The notes: generated by a model from the sequence alone, not told the origin. Counted from the first letter of the stretch, positions 22,747 to 34,034 are shown. The stretch: DNA of 36,925 nt from Pseudomonas graminis (GCF_002093745.1 NZ_MTSB01000030.1:1-36925), one strand, 5' to 3'. Made by a program: numbers and translations.

Positions 22747-23808
22747 ATGAACACCCCGATGAGTATCAAAAGTGCGCTGAACCGCGTGGTCAATCAGCTG
22801 GACCTGACCACTGACGAGATGAGTGACGTCATGCGCGAGATCATGACCGGCCAATGCACCGAAGCGCAGATCGGTGCGTTTCTGATGGGCATGCGCATGA
22901 AGAGCGAAACCATCGACGAAATCGTCGGTGCTGTTTTGGTCATGCGTGAGCTGGCCGACAAAGTGGAGCTGAAAACCCTCGAGGGTGTGGTCGACATCGT
23001 CGGGACCGGCGGTGATGGCGCGAACATTTTCAATGTGTCCACGGCTTCAGCGTTCGTCATTGCTGCCGCGGGCTGCACGGTGGCCAAGCACGGCAACCGC
23101 GCGGTGTCGGGCAAGAGCGGCAGTGCCGACTTGCTGGAGGCGGCGGGTGTGTACCTCAACCTTACGCCGGTTCAGGTGGCGCGCTGCATCGACAGCGTCG
23201 GTATTGGCTTCATGTTTGCGCAGTCTCATCACCGTGCGATGAAACATACTGCCGGCCCTCGCCGTGAATTGGGGTTGCGCACGCTGTTCAATATGCTTGG
23301 CCCGCTGACCAACCCGGCAGGCGTTCACCATCAGGTCGTCGGCGTGTTCAACCAGGCGCTGTGCCGCCCGTTGGCTGAAGTGTTGTTGCGTCTGGGCAGC
23401 AAGCACGTGTTGGTGGTGCATTCTCAGGACGGTCTGGATGAATTCAGTCTGGCCGCGCCCACCTTCGTGGCCGAGTTGAAGAATGGCGAAGTGACAGAAT
23501 ACTGGGTGCAACCCGAAGACCTGGGCATCAAGAGTCAGAGTCTGTACGGTCTGGCGGTGGAAAGCCCCGCTGCCTCGCTGGAGCTGATTCGTGATGCGCT
23601 GGGGCGCCGCAAGACCGAGAACGGGCAGAAAGCGGCAGAGATGATCGTGCTCAATGCCGGTGCTGCGCTTTATGCGGCCGACCACGCTACAAGCTTGAAA
23701 GAAGGCGTGGCACTGGCGCACGATGCGCTGCACACCGGCCTTGCGCGGGAAAAACTGGAAGAGTTGGGTGCTTTTACAGCGGTATTCAAGCAGGAGAATG
23801 AAGCATGA
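22747..23808 (+). CDS. trpD: Anthranilate phosphoribosyltransferase
   Basis: A 353-residue enzyme that joins anthranilate to PRPP to give phosphoribosylanthranilate. The PRPP-binding [15 protein letters not shown] motif (about 80-94) and the anthranilate-site [21 protein letters not shown] segment are intact. It lies nine bases after trpG and overlaps trpC by four bases (ATGA), showing a tight operon. Confidence 0.97.
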   Translation: MNTPMSIKSALNRVVNQLDLTTDEMSDVMREIMTGQCTEAQIGAFLMGMRMKSETIDEIVGAVLVMRELADKVELKTLEGVVDIVGTGGDGANIFNVSTASAFVIAAAGCTVAKHGNRAVSGKSGSADLLEAAGVYLNLTPVQVARCIDSVGIGFMFAQSHHRAMKHTAGPRRELGLRTLFNMLGPLTNPAGVHHQVVGVFNQALCRPLAEVLLRLGSKHVLVVHSQDGLDEFSLAAPTFVAELKNGEVTEYWVQPEDLGIKSQSLYGLAVESPAASLELIRDALGRRKTENGQKAAEMIVLNAGAALYAADHATSLKEGVALAHDALHTGLAREKLEELGAFTAVFKQENEA

Positions 23809-24641
23809 GCGTGCCAACCGTACTGGAAAAGATTCTTGTCCGAAAGGCCGAGGAAGTCGCTGCCCGCCGCGGGATCGTGAGTCTGGCCGAGCTTGAACAG
23901 CAGGCTGCCAAAGCTGATGCGCCTCGTGGTTTTGCCAACGCAATGATCAGTCAGGTCAAGAAAAAGCAGCCAGCCGTCATCGCTGAAATCAAGAAGGCGT
24001 CGCCGAGCAAAGGCGTCATCCGTGAGAACTTCCTGCCGGGCGACATTGCCAGAAGCTATCAGGCGGGTGGCGCAACCTGTCTTTCGGTGCTGACTGATGT
24101 CGATTTTTTTCAGGGCTCCGATGCCTATCTGCAGGAAGCGCGGGCCGCCTGTAATTTGCCGGTGATCCGCAAGGACTTCATGATCGATCCGTACCAGGTG
24201 GTCGAAGCACGAGCGTTGGGCGCCGACTGCATCCTGCTGATCGTGTCGGCGCTGGATGACGCACAAATGGCCGATCTGGCCGCGGTTGCCAAGAGCATGA
24301 AGCTGGATGTGCTGGTTGAAGTGCATGACGGCGACGAGCTGGATCGTGCCTTGAAGACGCTCGATACACCCTTGGTAGGTGTCAATAATCGCAACCTCCA
24401 CACCTTCGACGTCAGCCTTGAAACCACGCTGGATTTGCTGACGCGTATTCCGCCTGATCGCATCGTGGTCACTGAAAGTGGCATTCTCAATCGGGCTGAC
24501 GTCGAGCTGATGGAAGTCAGTGATGTCTATGCGTTCCTGGTGGGTGAGGCATTCATGCGCGCCGAAAAGCCAGGGGCAGAGTTGCAGCGACTGTTCTTTC
24601 CGGAGCGCAAGTCGGCAGCGGGCGGTTCGTTCAGCGGTTGA
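23805..24641 (+). CDS. trpC: Indole-3-glycerol phosphate synthase
   Basis: A 278-residue TIM-barrel enzyme that closes the indole ring from carboxyphenylamino-deoxyribulose phosphate. Visible motifs: [40 protein letters not shown] and [12 protein letters not shown], containing the catalytic Lys/Glu residues of the family. It is a monofunctional TrpC without TrpF fusion, as in other pseudomonads. The start overlaps trpD. Confidence 0.97.
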   Translation: MSVPTVLEKILVRKAEEVAARRGIVSLAELEQQAAKADAPRGFANAMISQVKKKQPAVIAEIKKASPSKGVIRENFLPGDIARSYQAGGATCLSVLTDVDFFQGSDAYLQEARAACNLPVIRKDFMIDPYQVVEARALGADCILLIVSALDDAQMADLAAVAKSMKLDVLVEVHDGDELDRALKTLDTPLVGVNNRNLHTFDVSLETTLDLLTRIPPDRIVVTESGILNRADVELMEVSDVYAFLVGEAFMRAEKPGAELQRLFFPERKSAAGGSFSG

Positions 24642-24673
24642 TCATGTGAGCTGAACACACGGTGAGGTCAAGC

Positions 24674-25369
24674 ATGCAAGACCCGATCATCGATACCTGT
24701 GTCGAACAAGGCTTGCAGGCCGAACAGGATCTACTGGCATGCGTGTGTGCAGGTGCTGTGAATCACGGGCTGTTGTTCTGGCGGCCCAGTGACCGGGCGC
24801 TGGTCATGCCGCGACGCATGAGCCGGCTGCCGGGTTTTGTCGAAGCCAGTGAGGCGCTGTCGGAGAGCGGATGGCCCGTGTTGCTGCGCGAAACCGGTGG
24901 TGAGCCGGTCCCTCAGTCTGCTGCCACGCTCAATATCGCACTGGTCTACGCCCAGCCACCCTCTGATTCCGACCGGGATCGCATCGAAACGGCCTATCTT
25001 CGGCTGTGCCAGCCGATTCTCGATCTGTTGCTGGCGCTGGGTGGGCAGGCTTCACTGGGTGAAGTGGCGGGTGCATTCTGCGACGGTCGTTTCAACGTCA
25101 ACCTTGATGGCCGGAAAATGGTCGGCACCGCTCAGCGTTGGCGCCAGAGTCAGGGCGGAACACGGCCGGTGGTATTGGTGCATGGTGCGCTGTTACTGAA
25201 TGACGAACGTGCGCAGATGGTAGCGGCGGTCAATCGCTTCAATGAAATATGTGAGCTTGACCAGCGTGTGCGCGCCGAGAGTCATGTTGCCCTGCACGAA
25301 GCGTTTCCTGATGCGCAGGTTATCGAGTGTCTGGCGCAGAGCTATCAGCGTGTGCTTGCCGAGCTCTGA
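24674..25369 (+). CDS. Lipoate/biotin protein ligase family protein
   Basis: A 231-residue protein with the BPL/LplA/LipB fold pattern (VLLRETGGEPVPQSAATLNIALVY; GEVAGAFCDGRFNVNLDGRKMVGTAQRWR; VVLVHGALLL). The RxGGxxV region and the central Lys in GRKMVGTAQ fit a lipoyl- or octanoyl-transferase-like active site. Its substrate is unknown. ATG 24674 has GAGG six bases upstream; an earlier in-frame GTG lies at 24662. It follows trpC by 32 bases and may be cotranscribed, although a functional link with tryptophan synthesis is not evident. Confidence 0.75.
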   Translation: MQDPIIDTCVEQGLQAEQDLLACVCAGAVNHGLLFWRPSDRALVMPRRMSRLPGFVEASEALSESGWPVLLRETGGEPVPQSAATLNIALVYAQPPSDSDRDRIETAYLRLCQPILDLLLALGGQASLGEVAGAFCDGRFNVNLDGRKMVGTAQRWRQSQGGTRPVVLVHGALLLNDERAQMVAAVNRFNEICELDQRVRAESHVALHEAFPDAQVIECLAQSYQRVLAEL

Positions 25370-25380
25370 TTGGCGGTACC

Positions 25381-26025
25381 TCAGCGTGTGCCGTAGACCA
25401 CCATTGTTTTGCCTTTGACGTTGACCAGACTTTGCTCTTCCAGAGCCTTGAGCACACGTCCGACCATCTCCCTCGAACAACCCACGATACGTCCGATCTC
25501 CTGACGAGTTATCTTGATCTGCATGCCGTCCGGATGGGTCATTGCATCCGGCTGCTTGCACAGGTCCAGCAACGTGCGCGCCACACGGCCAGTGACATCC
25601 AGAAATGCCAGATCGCCGACCTTGCGCGTGGTGTTACGCAGGCGTTCGGCCATCTGGCTGCCCAGGGCGTAAAGAATTTCCGGATCTTGCCTGGCCAGTT
25701 CGCGAAAGGTGCCGTAGGGGATTTCGGCCACCTCGCACTCGGTCTTGGCTCGTACCCATGCGCTGCGCACAGATTCATGCCCTGGTTGTTCAAACAGACC
25801 CAACTCACCGAAGAAATCACCGTTGTTGAGATAGGCAACGATCATTTCCCGTCGCTCATCATCTTCGATAAGCACGGTGACCGAGCCCTTGAGGATCAGA
25901 AACAACGACTCGGAACGATCACCTGCGTTGATGATGTTGCTTTTTGCGGCACAGCGCCGGCGTTCCGCATGAGCGAGTAGCTTGTCCAGCCTGCTTGCCT
26001 GAGGTGTAAAGGTTAGTGCGACCAT
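25381..26025 (-). CDS. vfr: Vfr, CRP-family cAMP-dependent regulator
   Basis: A 214-residue homologue of E. coli CRP, the same length as P. aeruginosa Vfr. The cyclic nucleotide pocket shows GELGLF (73-78) with Glu74, and Arg87-Ser88; TTRK at 132-135 is the CRP switch region. The helix-turn-helix is at about 173-194 ([22 protein letters not shown]). Vfr controls virulence, quorum sensing and twitching genes in P. aeruginosa. GGAAG precedes the ATG. Its stop faces the ligase gene stop with an 11-base gap and no visible terminator. Confidence 0.95.
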   Translation of the reverse strand: MVALTFTPQASRLDKLLAHAERRRCAAKSNIINAGDRSESLFLILKGSVTVLIEDDERREMIVAYLNNGDFFGELGLFEQPGHESVRSAWVRAKTECEVAEIPYGTFRELARQDPEILYALGSQMAERLRNTTRKVGDLAFLDVTGRVARTLLDLCKQPDAMTHPDGMQIKITRQEIGRIVGCSREMVGRVLKALEEQSLVNVKGKTMVVYGTR

Positions 26026-26061
26026 GCGGGACTTCCGAAATAAAGACTATGGCCAAATGGC

Positions 26062-26075
26062 ATACCTGTAGGTAT
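26062..26075. promoter_or_regulatory. Palindrome in the vfr/osmC intergenic region
   Basis: ATACC-TGTA-GGTAT is a 5+4+5 inverted repeat 36 bases upstream of vfr, between divergent genes. It could be an operator for either one. It does not match the CRP consensus TGTGA-N6-TCACA. Confidence 0.35.
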
Positions 26076-26235
26076 CGGCTGCACCTGGGTTCTCAGCAGT
26101 TTTTCAAGGCGTAACGGGCACTATTTGCGAATATTCCTACACGTTTCCTGAAAAAAGCATTTTTTCCGAGGCACCCAGGCACGGTTTGACGCTGTGCTAA
26201 GCTGGCGCCCCCTTTTTTACAGTGGAGTCTTGGCG

Positions 26236-26658
26236 ATGAAGGCACGCATCCAATGGGCTGGCGAAGCCATGTTTCTTGGCGAATCCGGTAGCGGTCATGT
26301 GGTGGTCATGGACGGTCCGCCCGAAAGCGGCGGTCGCAATCTCGGTGTCCGGCCAATGGAAATGGTGCTGATCGGCCTTGGCGGTTGCAGCAACTATGAC
26401 GTGGTCAGCATCCTCAAGAAGTCGCGTCAGCCGGTCGAAAGCTGCGAAGCGTTTCTTGACGCCGAACGCGCAGACGAAGACCCGAAAGTGTTCACGAAGA
26501 TTCACCTGCACTTCGTCGTGAAGGGCCGCGGTCTGAAAGAGGCCCAAGTCAAGCGCGCCATCGAACTGTCCGCAGAGAAGTACTGTTCGGCATCGATTAT
26601 GCTCGGAAATGCGGGTGTGAAGATCACTCACGATTATGAAATTGTCGAACTGGGCTGA
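26236..26658 (+). CDS. OsmC-like peroxidase / stress protein
   Basis: A 140-residue protein of the OsmC/YhfA family, thiol-dependent enzymes acting on organic hydroperoxides in some members. Two Cys are present: Cys51 in GLGGCSNYDVV and Cys117 in EKYCSASIML, spaced as in YhfA-like proteins. Early residues R39 and E42 (VRPMEMVL) fit the active site. ATG 26236 has GGAG upstream; the frame is open from 26194, but those codons look like leader sequence. The same gene lies next to vfr in P. aeruginosa. Confidence 0.88.
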   Translation: MKARIQWAGEAMFLGESGSGHVVVMDGPPESGGRNLGVRPMEMVLIGLGGCSNYDVVSILKKSRQPVESCEAFLDAERADEDPKVFTKIHLHFVVKGRGLKEAQVKRAIELSAEKYCSASIMLGNAGVKITHDYEIVELG

Positions 26659-26686
26659 TCGCCAGACATCCAACGATCATAAAAAC

Positions 26687-26737
26687 GGCGCACACTCTGG
26701 CAGACGGCTTCGGACGTCTGCATAATGCGCCACTTTT
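26687..26737 (+). terminator. Terminator after the OsmC-like gene
   Basis: An outer stem GGCGCA/TGCGCC (26687-26692, 26726-26731) encloses an inner stem GCAGACG/CGTCTGC (26700-26706, 26715-26721). The tail is ACTTTTTC. It lies 28 bases past the stop. Confidence 0.65.
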
Positions 26738-26899
26738 TCAGGGCGCAGCGTGCATTGGTTTTCTGCTGCTGCCCGAACAGACAACCAAAATCGCCAACGC
26801 GAAGAGGTGTTAACCGTCCTACGCAGATGAGCCGGACTCAACTGACGGGCATGCTTGATCACGCGGCTGGCGCCGCACCCATATAGAGAGTTTTTAACG

Positions 26900-27694
26900 G
26901 TGAAAAGCAAACTCAAGCTCCACGGGTTCAACAACCTGACAAAGACCTTGAGCTTCAACATTTATGACATCTGCTATGCGGAAACCCCGCAGGACCAGCA
27001 GGCGTACGTCGAGTACATCAACAGTGTGTACGACGCAGAACGCCTGACGCGGATTCTGACTGATGTTGTCGATATCATTGGTGCCAACATCCTGAACATT
27101 GCGCGTCAGGATTACGATCCACAAGGTGCCAGTGTGACCATTCTGATCTCCGAGCAGCCGGTGACGCCTACCGAAAGCCAGATCGAAGAGTCGCCAGGTC
27201 CATTGCCGGAAACCATCCTGGCCCACCTGGACAAGAGCCACATCACGGTTCATACCTATCCGGAAATTCACCCGGTGGACGGTATTGCCACGTTCCGCGT
27301 AGACATCGATGTGTCGACCTGCGGCGTTATTTCACCGCTCAAGGCGCTGAACTACCTGATTCACAAGTTCGAGTCGGACATCGTGACCGTCGATTATCGC
27401 GTGCGCGGTTTCACCCGTGACGTGGAAGGCAAAAAGCATTTCATCGATCACGAAATCAACTCGATCCAGAATTACCTGTCCGAAGACACGCGTAACGGTT
27501 ACCAGATGACCGACGTCAACGTGTATCAGGAAAACCTGTTTCACACCAAAATGCTGCTCAAACAGTTCGAATTGGACAACTACCTGTTCGGCGATGCGAC
27601 CAGCAACCTGTCTCCCGAGCAGCGTGAACAGGTGACTGCGAAGGTCAAACACGAAATGCTGGAAATCTTCTACGGTCGTAACGTAGCGGTATAA
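26900..27694 (+). CDS. speD: S-adenosylmethionine decarboxylase proenzyme
   Basis: A 264-residue pyruvoyl enzyme of the E. coli SpeD class that makes decarboxylated SAM for spermidine synthesis. The processing site is [13 protein letters not shown]; Ser113 becomes the pyruvoyl group on self-cleavage. The conserved N-terminus [19 protein letters not shown] fixes the start at GTG 26900; an in-frame ATG at 26855 would add 15 unrelated residues. The ribosome site is weak (AGAG), so the upstream region of about 200 bases may hold control elements. A terminator follows. Confidence 0.95.
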   Translation: MKSKLKLHGFNNLTKTLSFNIYDICYAETPQDQQAYVEYINSVYDAERLTRILTDVVDIIGANILNIARQDYDPQGASVTILISEQPVTPTESQIEESPGPLPETILAHLDKSHITVHTYPEIHPVDGIATFRVDIDVSTCGVISPLKALNYLIHKFESDIVTVDYRVRGFTRDVEGKKHFIDHEINSIQNYLSEDTRNGYQMTDVNVYQENLFHTKMLLKQFELDNYLFGDATSNLSPEQREQVTAKVKHEMLEIFYGRNVAV

Positions 27695-27712
27695 ACCCGG
27701 ATTTCGGACATT

Positions 27713-27742
27713 AAAAAGGCGCCTCTTGCAGGCGCCTTTTTT
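27713..27742. terminator. Bidirectional terminator between speD and coq7
   Basis: AAAAAGGCGCCT (27713-27724), loop CTTGC, AGGCGCCTTTTT (27730-27741). A perfect 12-bp stem has T runs in both directions, serving the convergent speD and coq7 genes. Confidence 0.92.
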
Positions 27743-27747
27743 GTTCG

Positions 27748-28395
27748 TCAAATGCGATAAGTGGACCTGGTCATGACCTTGGCCAGCACACTCATGCCGA
27801 ACTTGACCGGGGCCGGAAAGCGAAAGCCTCCTGCCTCCAGAGCGGACTCGGCGTGGTGTTCTTCGTCGCTGAGCATCTGTTCCAGAATGGCCCGGGACTT
27901 ACCGTCTTCAACCGGAAGCTGTTCAAGGTGCTCGCTCAAGTGCTTGCACACCTGATCTTCCGTTGCCGCGACAAAACCCAGGCTGACTCGGTCACTGATG
28001 ACTCCGGCCACGGCGCCCATCCCGAACGACAGGCCATAGAACAGCGGGTTCAGCACGCTGGTGTGGCTGCCAAGTTGATGAATGCGTTGTTCGCACCAGA
28101 CCAGATGATCGATCTCTTCTTCGGCAGCATGCTCCATCGCCTTGCGGACTTTGGGCAGCTTTGCCGTCAGCGCCTGGCCCTGATACAGCGCCTGGGCACA
28201 GACTTCGCCGGTATGATTGATGCGCATGAGACCCGCGACGTGGCGCGTGTCGACGTCACTCATCTTATGGTCGGGCTGGACGACGGCCGGGGAGGGGCTT
28301 CGGGCGTGGGAGCTGGATGTCAACAGTGTGCGCATTGCGCTGTCGGCTTGAAGTAACAGACGGTCGATCGGGGAATATTGACGTTCGGTAGCCAT
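27748..28395 (-). CDS. coq7: Coq7, demethoxyubiquinone hydroxylase
   Basis: A 215-residue membrane-associated di-iron enzyme for the last hydroxylation in ubiquinone synthesis. Ferritin-like iron ligands are in [32 protein letters not shown] and [18 protein letters not shown] 28395 has GGAGG five bases upstream; the frame also has a GTG at 28401 that overlaps less well with the ribosome site. The gene ends on the bidirectional terminator. Confidence 0.93.
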   Translation of the reverse strand: MATERQYSPIDRLLLQADSAMRTLLTSSSHARSPSPAVVQPDHKMSDVDTRHVAGLMRINHTGEVCAQALYQGQALTAKLPKVRKAMEHAAEEEIDHLVWCEQRIHQLGSHTSVLNPLFYGLSFGMGAVAGVISDRVSLGFVAATEDQVCKHLSEHLEQLPVEDGKSRAILEQMLSDEEHHAESALEAGGFRFPAPVKFGMSVLAKVMTRSTYRI

Positions 28396-28462
28396 GGGCA
28401 CCTCCGGAAGATCATGACGGGAGTTTACCCCAATCAGCCGGAGGCGGCAGGGCCTGTGTCGT

Positions 28463-28493
28463 CCGGCCAGCGATTATCAGCGTCGCTGGCCGG
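28463..28493. repeat. Perfect 11-bp inverted repeat between HIT gene and coq7
   Basis: CCGGCCAGCGA (28463-28473) and TCGCTGGCCGG (28483-28493) with a nine-base loop. No T run follows on either strand. It lies just past the HIT gene stop and could act as an mRNA-stabilising or weak terminating hairpin. Confidence 0.6.
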
Positions 28494-28515
28494 CGCGCAG
28501 GCCCGACATGCGGGA

Positions 28516-28854
28516 TCAGCCCGGAGGCCAGTTCATCTGGCGCTGACCCAGCACGTGCATGTGGATGTGATAAACGGTTTGTCCGCCCAGCTCGTTACAG
28601 TTCATGACCACACGAAAGCCTTCTTCGCAGCCCAGCTCGAGGGCCAGACGCTGCGCAGTAAACAGGATATGCCCTGCCAGGCCTTTGTCTTCTTCGGTCA
28701 GATCGTTCAGGGTTCGAACGGGCTTTTTCGGGATAACCAGAAAATGCACAGGTGCCTGAGGGGCAATGTCATGGAAGGCCAGCACTTGATCATCTTCGTA
28801 GATGATCTTTGCCGGAATTTCCCGGTTGATGATCTTGGTAAACAAAGTTTCCAC
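28516..28854 (-). CDS. HIT-family nucleotide hydrolase (HinT type)
   Basis: A 112-residue histidine triad protein. HIHMH at 96-100 with catalytic His98 is intact, and the N-terminus METLFTKIINREIPAKIIYEDD is typical of bacterial HinT. Such enzymes hydrolyse nucleoside phosphoramidates and aminoacyl-adenylates. The same gene follows coq7 in P. aeruginosa. AAGGAG-like sequence precedes the ATG. Confidence 0.9.
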   Translation of the reverse strand: METLFTKIINREIPAKIIYEDDQVLAFHDIAPQAPVHFLVIPKKPVRTLNDLTEEDKGLAGHILFTAQRLALELGCEEGFRVVMNCNELGGQTVYHIHMHVLGQRQMNWPPG

Positions 28855-28955
28855 AGCCGTTGCTCCTTGTCGGTTGATGGGCGTCGCAGGGTAATGCCAT
28901 GCAGCAGTGAGCCCGAGTGTACTGAGCGAGGCGCGGCTAGCCCAGCCGTTTGTCG

Positions 28956-29732
28956 TCAGCGCGGGCAGAATTTCTTGTTGATATAACCGCTGATCTGGCG
29001 TGCCAGCCAGCGTGAAACCAGGCGCGGGCTGAGCGTCCAGAACCTGTTGCTAAAACCTGGAATGATGACCGCACGGTTTTTCTCCAGCGCGCGGACGGTG
29101 TACAGCGCGACCTCTTCAGGGCTCATCAGGTTATCGACGTTCACCTGCAGTTGCGCCGTACGGAAAAAAGCTGTTCGGGTCGGCCCCGGGCACAACACCG
29201 AGACCTTGACCCCGGCTTTTTTCACTTCCTCGCGCAGCCCTTCGGAAAAGTGCAGCACGTAGGCCTTGCTCGCATAGTAGGTGCTCATCCACGGCCCCGG
29301 CTGAAAAGCAGCCACAGAGGCGATATTGAGTATCTGCCCGCCACCCTGAATGGCCATGAGGTTGCCGACCGTATGGCAAAGGCGTGTGAGCGCGAGGATA
29401 TTCAGGTCGATCAGGTCCTGCTCGGCGCTCCAGTCCTGCGCCAGAAACGGCCCGCAAGTACCGATACCGGCGGCGTTAACGAGCAGGTCGATCTGATGGG
29501 CACCGTCTTCCAGCTCCAGCAGAAAGCCTGAGAGTCGCAAAGGTTCGCCCAGGTCGCATGCGCGAAACAGCACTTCGACGCCAAAGCGCTGGGTCAGCTC
29601 CAGTGCAATCGTTTCCAGAAGGTCGCGTTGACGCGCGACCAGGATCAGGCTGCGACCACGGCGTGCCAGCGCTTCGGCCATTGCCAGGCCTATGCCACTG
29701 GAAGCACCGGTGATCAGGGCGTAACGGGTCAT
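28956..29732 (-). CDS. Short-chain dehydrogenase/reductase
   Basis: A 258-residue classical SDR. It has TGASSGIG (8-15/16) for NAD(P) binding, NAAG (86-89), catalytic Ser139 in NIASV and YxxxK (Tyr152, Lys156). The substrate is unknown. ATG 29732 has GGAGA five bases upstream; the longer frame to 29765 lacks such support. The C-terminal 30 residues are basic and may associate with membrane. Confidence 0.9.
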   Translation of the reverse strand: MTRYALITGASSGIGLAMAEALARRGRSLILVARQRDLLETIALELTQRFGVEVLFRACDLGEPLRLSGFLLELEDGAHQIDLLVNAAGIGTCGPFLAQDWSAEQDLIDLNILALTRLCHTVGNLMAIQGGGQILNIASVAAFQPGPWMSTYYASKAYVLHFSEGLREEVKKAGVKVSVLCPGPTRTAFFRTAQLQVNVDNLMSPEEVALYTVRALEKNRAVIIPGFSNRFWTLSPRLVSRWLARQISGYINKKFCPR

Positions 29733-29788
29733 GCATTTCTCCATTGAGCGTATTGCGCCCGGCATTTCGCCGAACCGTGAGCCGTCTG

Positions 29789-30718
29789 TTACTGACTGCT
29801 TTGTTCCTTGGGCTCTTGGTAGACATCCGCCGGCGCAGTCAAGGCACTGTCATGGTCTTCTTCATCGTCGTAAGGCAGGGATTGCTCGTACTCGTCGGTT
29901 TGCAGTGCCAGTTCCTCCTGGGCCAGTTTTCCAATGCCGTAATAAATACTGGCTACCGAGATCACCGGAATCATCGCGATCCAGATGATTCCCAGCACTT
30001 TGACGCCGCGCGTGTTAGGCGGTGGTGGCGGACCGAACGGGTTGGGACCTCGAGTGCCTGGCAAAGCCATGATCAGGAAGGGGAACAACGTGCCTACGAA
30101 TGGCACCAGGTTCAACAGCAGAAGCCAGCCGGACCAACCCAGGTCATGCAGCCTCTGCACGCCAATCATCACGCCGATGGTCATGAAGGCCACCAGCAGA
30201 ACCGCGATCAGCAAGCCCCCGCCGACCAGCGACCAGCTCATGACCATCAGGGCCAGCGACATCAGCGCCACAAGGGTCACGCACTGCACCATGCTCCACG
30301 CCAGAAAACGCAGGCGCCCGATGCGGCCATTGGTGGTGAAGACCTTGAGCGTCGAGTGTCCGTAATGCTCATTGACCACCGGTGCCTTGGGTGGCGCATA
30401 CGGGGAGGCATCCTGGGCTGCCTGTCTGGCCGGTGACCACGGTGTAGCCTGCGCGGAGACCTCATCAAGGTTGAGGCTGATTGCCTGATCGGGTTCTACA
30501 TACGCTTCAACACCCGCATTTTTAAGGGCGTCGATGTAGCGCTCGGCCTCCGCCCGGACCAGGCCGCGTTTGAGTGCAACGGGTTCGCCGTTGAACAGCT
30601 TTTGAACGGCCGCCGTCTCGCTTTTGAACAGCCCGGCCAGATTGGCCTTTGCGGTTTCTGGCTCTACGCCTTCACGCACCTGCCCTGCAAACATGATCTT
30701 GTAGAGGGTTTCGGTCAT
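29789..30718 (-). CDS. DUF805 membrane protein with N-terminal soluble domain
   Basis: A 309-residue inner membrane protein. Residues 1-80 form a soluble domain (LYKIMFAGQVREGVEPETAKANLAGLFKSE...) seen in other pseudomonad proteins of this type. From about 125 a DUF805 core follows with four hydrophobic segments and the signature RLHDLGWSGWL and GTRGPNPFGPPPPP. Function is unknown. ATG 30718 has AAGGAA seven bases upstream; the frame is open to 30772. The acidic C-terminus is likely cytoplasmic. Confidence 0.82.
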   Translation of the reverse strand: MTETLYKIMFAGQVREGVEPETAKANLAGLFKSETAAVQKLFNGEPVALKRGLVRAEAERYIDALKNAGVEAYVEPDQAISLNLDEVSAQATPWSPARQAAQDASPYAPPKAPVVNEHYGHSTLKVFTTNGRIGRLRFLAWSMVQCVTLVALMSLALMVMSWSLVGGGLLIAVLLVAFMTIGVMIGVQRLHDLGWSGWLLLLNLVPFVGTLFPFLIMALPGTRGPNPFGPPPPPNTRGVKVLGIIWIAMIPVISVASIYYGIGKLAQEELALQTDEYEQSLPYDDEEDHDSALTAPADVYQEPKEQSSQ

Positions 30719-30814
30719 ACAGGGCTTCCTTGTCTTGATTTGAGAACATTTCGGGTTGCTCTGCTTAAGCACAGCGTTCCGTCATGTCGCGAGTAAAGGC
30801 GATGCGAAAGCCAG

Positions 30815-31243
30815 TCAAAAGGGTTTGACGATGACCAGAATCACGATGGCAATAAGGATCAGTACCGGGATTTCATTGAACCAGCGATAGAACACGTGGC
30901 TGCGGCCATTTTCCCCACGGGCGAAGCGTTTCATCTGTGCGCCGCAGACATGGTGATAGCCGATCAGCAGGAAAACCAGTGCCAGCTTCGCGTGCATCCA
31001 GCCCTGGCTGAAGTACCCGCTGGCGTTGAAGCTGATCAGCCAGCCGCCAAACACCAGCGTTGCGATCATTGCCGGGGTCATGATGCCACGGTACAGCTTG
31101 CGCTCCATCACGATGAAGCGCTCGCGGCTGACGGTGTCCTCGCTCATCGAGTGATAGACGAACAGCCTTGGCAGATAGAAGAGGGCTGCAAACCAGCAGA
31201 CCATCGATATGACATGCAGCGCTTTGATCCATAGATAGAGCAT
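30815..31243 (-). CDS. hemJ: HemJ, protoporphyrinogen IX oxidase
   Basis: A 142-residue membrane protein of the HemJ (UPF0093) family, which oxidises protoporphyrinogen IX to protoporphyrin in heme synthesis. Four hydrophobic helices are visible, with conserved His10 (KALHVISMVCWFA) and Lys86 (WMHAKLALVF), residues known to be needed in HemJ. It is divergent from argC. Confidence 0.92.
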   Translation of the reverse strand: MLYLWIKALHVISMVCWFAALFYLPRLFVYHSMSEDTVSRERFIVMERKLYRGIMTPAMIATLVFGGWLISFNASGYFSQGWMHAKLALVFLLIGYHHVCGAQMKRFARGENGRSHVFYRWFNEIPVLILIAIVILVIVKPF

Positions 31244-31376
31244 TTTTGGTTATTCCCAGGTTCACGGTGGCCGAATAGTAGTGTCTTGTGCGTCCATACG
31301 TCACGTTGTCGGTTGTCGCAGACGCCATAGGCTCCTATTATCGACCGCTTTCCAGTTGTTTCGTTGAGGGCAGGTT

Positions 31377-32411
31377 ATGGTCAAGGTCGGTATCGTCGGC
31401 GGCACGGGTTACACCGGTGTCGAGCTGCTGCGTCTGTTGGCACAGCATCCGCAGGCAGAAGTGGTCGTCATTACCTCGCGCTCGGAGGCCGGTCTGCCTG
31501 TCGCCGATATGTACCCGAACCTGCGAGGCCATTATGACGGGCTTGCGTTCAGCGTCCCTGACGTTAAAACCCTGGGTGCCTGTGACGTGGTGTTCTTTGC
31601 CACGCCCCACGGTGTGGCGCATGCCCTGGCGGGTGAACTGCTAGCGGCAGGCACCAAGGTTATCGACCTGTCTGCCGACTTCCGTCTGCAGGATCCGGTG
31701 GAGTGGTCCAAGTGGTACGGCCAGCCGCACGGTGCGCCGGAGTTGCTGAAGGACGCGGTGTACGGGTTGCCTGAAGTCAATCGCGAGCAGATAAAAAACG
31801 CGCGTCTGATTGCCGTGCCGGGCTGCTACCCAACCGCGACCCAGCTGGGTTTCCTGCCACTGCTTGAAGCCGGTATTGCCGATAACACTCGCCTGATTGC
31901 CGATTGCAAATCCGGTGTGAGTGGCGCCGGGCGGGGGCTGAGCATTGGCTCTCTGTACTCCGAGGCCAACGAGAGCTTCAAGGCTTATGCCGTTAAAGGC
32001 CACCGCCACCTGCCTGAAATAACCCAAGGGCTGCGTCGCGCTTCCGGTGGCGACATCGGCCTGACTTTCGTTCCGCACCTGGTGCCAATGATTCGGGGTA
32101 TTCATTCCACACTGTACGCAACCGTCGCTGATCGTTCTGTGGATCTGCAAGCCCTGTTCGAGAAGCGCTACGCCGATGAGCCGTTTGTGGACGTGATGCC
32201 TGCGGGCAGCCATCCTGAAACCCGTAGCGTACGTGGCGCCAACGTTTGCCGTATTGCCGTGCATCGTCCACAAGGTGGTGATCTGGTTGTCGTGCTGTCG
32301 GTCATCGACAATCTGGTCAAGGGCGCGTCGGGTCAGGCGGTTCAGAACATGAACATCCTGTTCGGGCTGGACGAGCGTGCCGGGCTGTCCCATGCGGGCA
32401 TGATGCCTTAG
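31377..32411 (+). CDS. argC: N-acetyl-gamma-glutamyl-phosphate reductase
   Basis: A 344-residue enzyme of arginine biosynthesis, reducing N-acetylglutamyl phosphate with [22 protein letters not shown] (6-22) binds NADP and Cys150 in VPGCYPTAT is the catalytic thiol. The C-terminal half shows HRHLPEI and [15 protein letters not shown]. It is full length for the type 1 enzyme. Confidence 0.96.
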   Translation: MVKVGIVGGTGYTGVELLRLLAQHPQAEVVVITSRSEAGLPVADMYPNLRGHYDGLAFSVPDVKTLGACDVVFFATPHGVAHALAGELLAAGTKVIDLSADFRLQDPVEWSKWYGQPHGAPELLKDAVYGLPEVNREQIKNARLIAVPGCYPTATQLGFLPLLEAGIADNTRLIADCKSGVSGAGRGLSIGSLYSEANESFKAYAVKGHRHLPEITQGLRRASGGDIGLTFVPHLVPMIRGIHSTLYATVADRSVDLQALFEKRYADEPFVDVMPAGSHPETRSVRGANVCRIAVHRPQGGDLVVVLSVIDNLVKGASGQAVQNMNILFGLDERAGLSHAGMMP

Positions 32412-32519
32412 TCGAATCGCTTGCAGCGCCTCTCCAGCAAATAGTTGACCGATTTTCTAGGAGAAGCGGATAATGCCGTCATTACGCATTACGACGGCTA
32501 ACGCCGGGAGATATCTGAC

Positions 32520-32870
32520 ATGAGTGTTGAATCCTTCACGCCTACGGCTTTGGAATTCACCCCAAATGCAGCGCACAAGGTGAAAACCCTGGTCGACGAA
32601 GAGGGCAATGACCGCCTCAAGTTGCGCGTGTTCGTTACCGGTGGTGGGTGCTCGGGCTTTCAGTACGGCTTCACGTTTGATGAAGACGTGGCTGATGACG
32701 ACACCATCGTCGAGCGAGAAGGCGTCAGTCTGGTGGTCGATCCGATGAGTTTCCAGTACCTGGCTGGCGCGGAAGTCGATTATCAGGAAGGGCTTGAAGG
32801 TTCGCGATTCGTGATCAAGAACCCGAATGCATCGACTACCTGTGGGTGTGGCTCTTCGTTCTCGATCTGA
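32520..32870 (+). CDS. erpA: ErpA, A-type iron-sulfur carrier
   Basis: A 116-residue A-type Fe-S carrier that delivers clusters to target enzymes. The three conserved Cys are Cys44 ([11 protein letters not shown]) and Cys108/Cys110 (CGCGSSF). GGGAG precedes the ATG by several bases. About 108 bases separate it from argC, enough for its own promoter. Confidence 0.94.
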   Translation: MSVESFTPTALEFTPNAAHKVKTLVDEEGNDRLKLRVFVTGGGCSGFQYGFTFDEDVADDDTIVEREGVSLVVDPMSFQYLAGAEVDYQEGLEGSRFVIKNPNASTTCGCGSSFSI

Positions 32871-32891
32871 CGGGGTCGACGCTGTAAACAC

Positions 32892-32918
32892 AAACGCCGC
32901 TCATTCGAGCGGCGTTTT
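32892..32918. terminator. Bidirectional terminator between erpA and anmK
   Basis: AAACGCCGCTC (32892-32902), loop ATTC, GAGCGGCGTTT (32907-32917). A perfect 11-bp stem with short T runs on both strands serves the convergent genes. Confidence 0.88.
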
Positions 32919-32936
32919 GCGTTCAGGCGCAAAGTG

Positions 32937-34034
<1,098 letters not shown>

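Noticed and set aside
28378..28986. 202-codon plus-strand frame opposite the HIT gene
   Set aside because: It is antisense to a well-supported HIT protein and spans an intergenic hairpin.
31641..32393. 250-codon minus-strand frame opposite argC
   Set aside because: It is fully antisense to argC, whose active site and cofactor motifs are intact.
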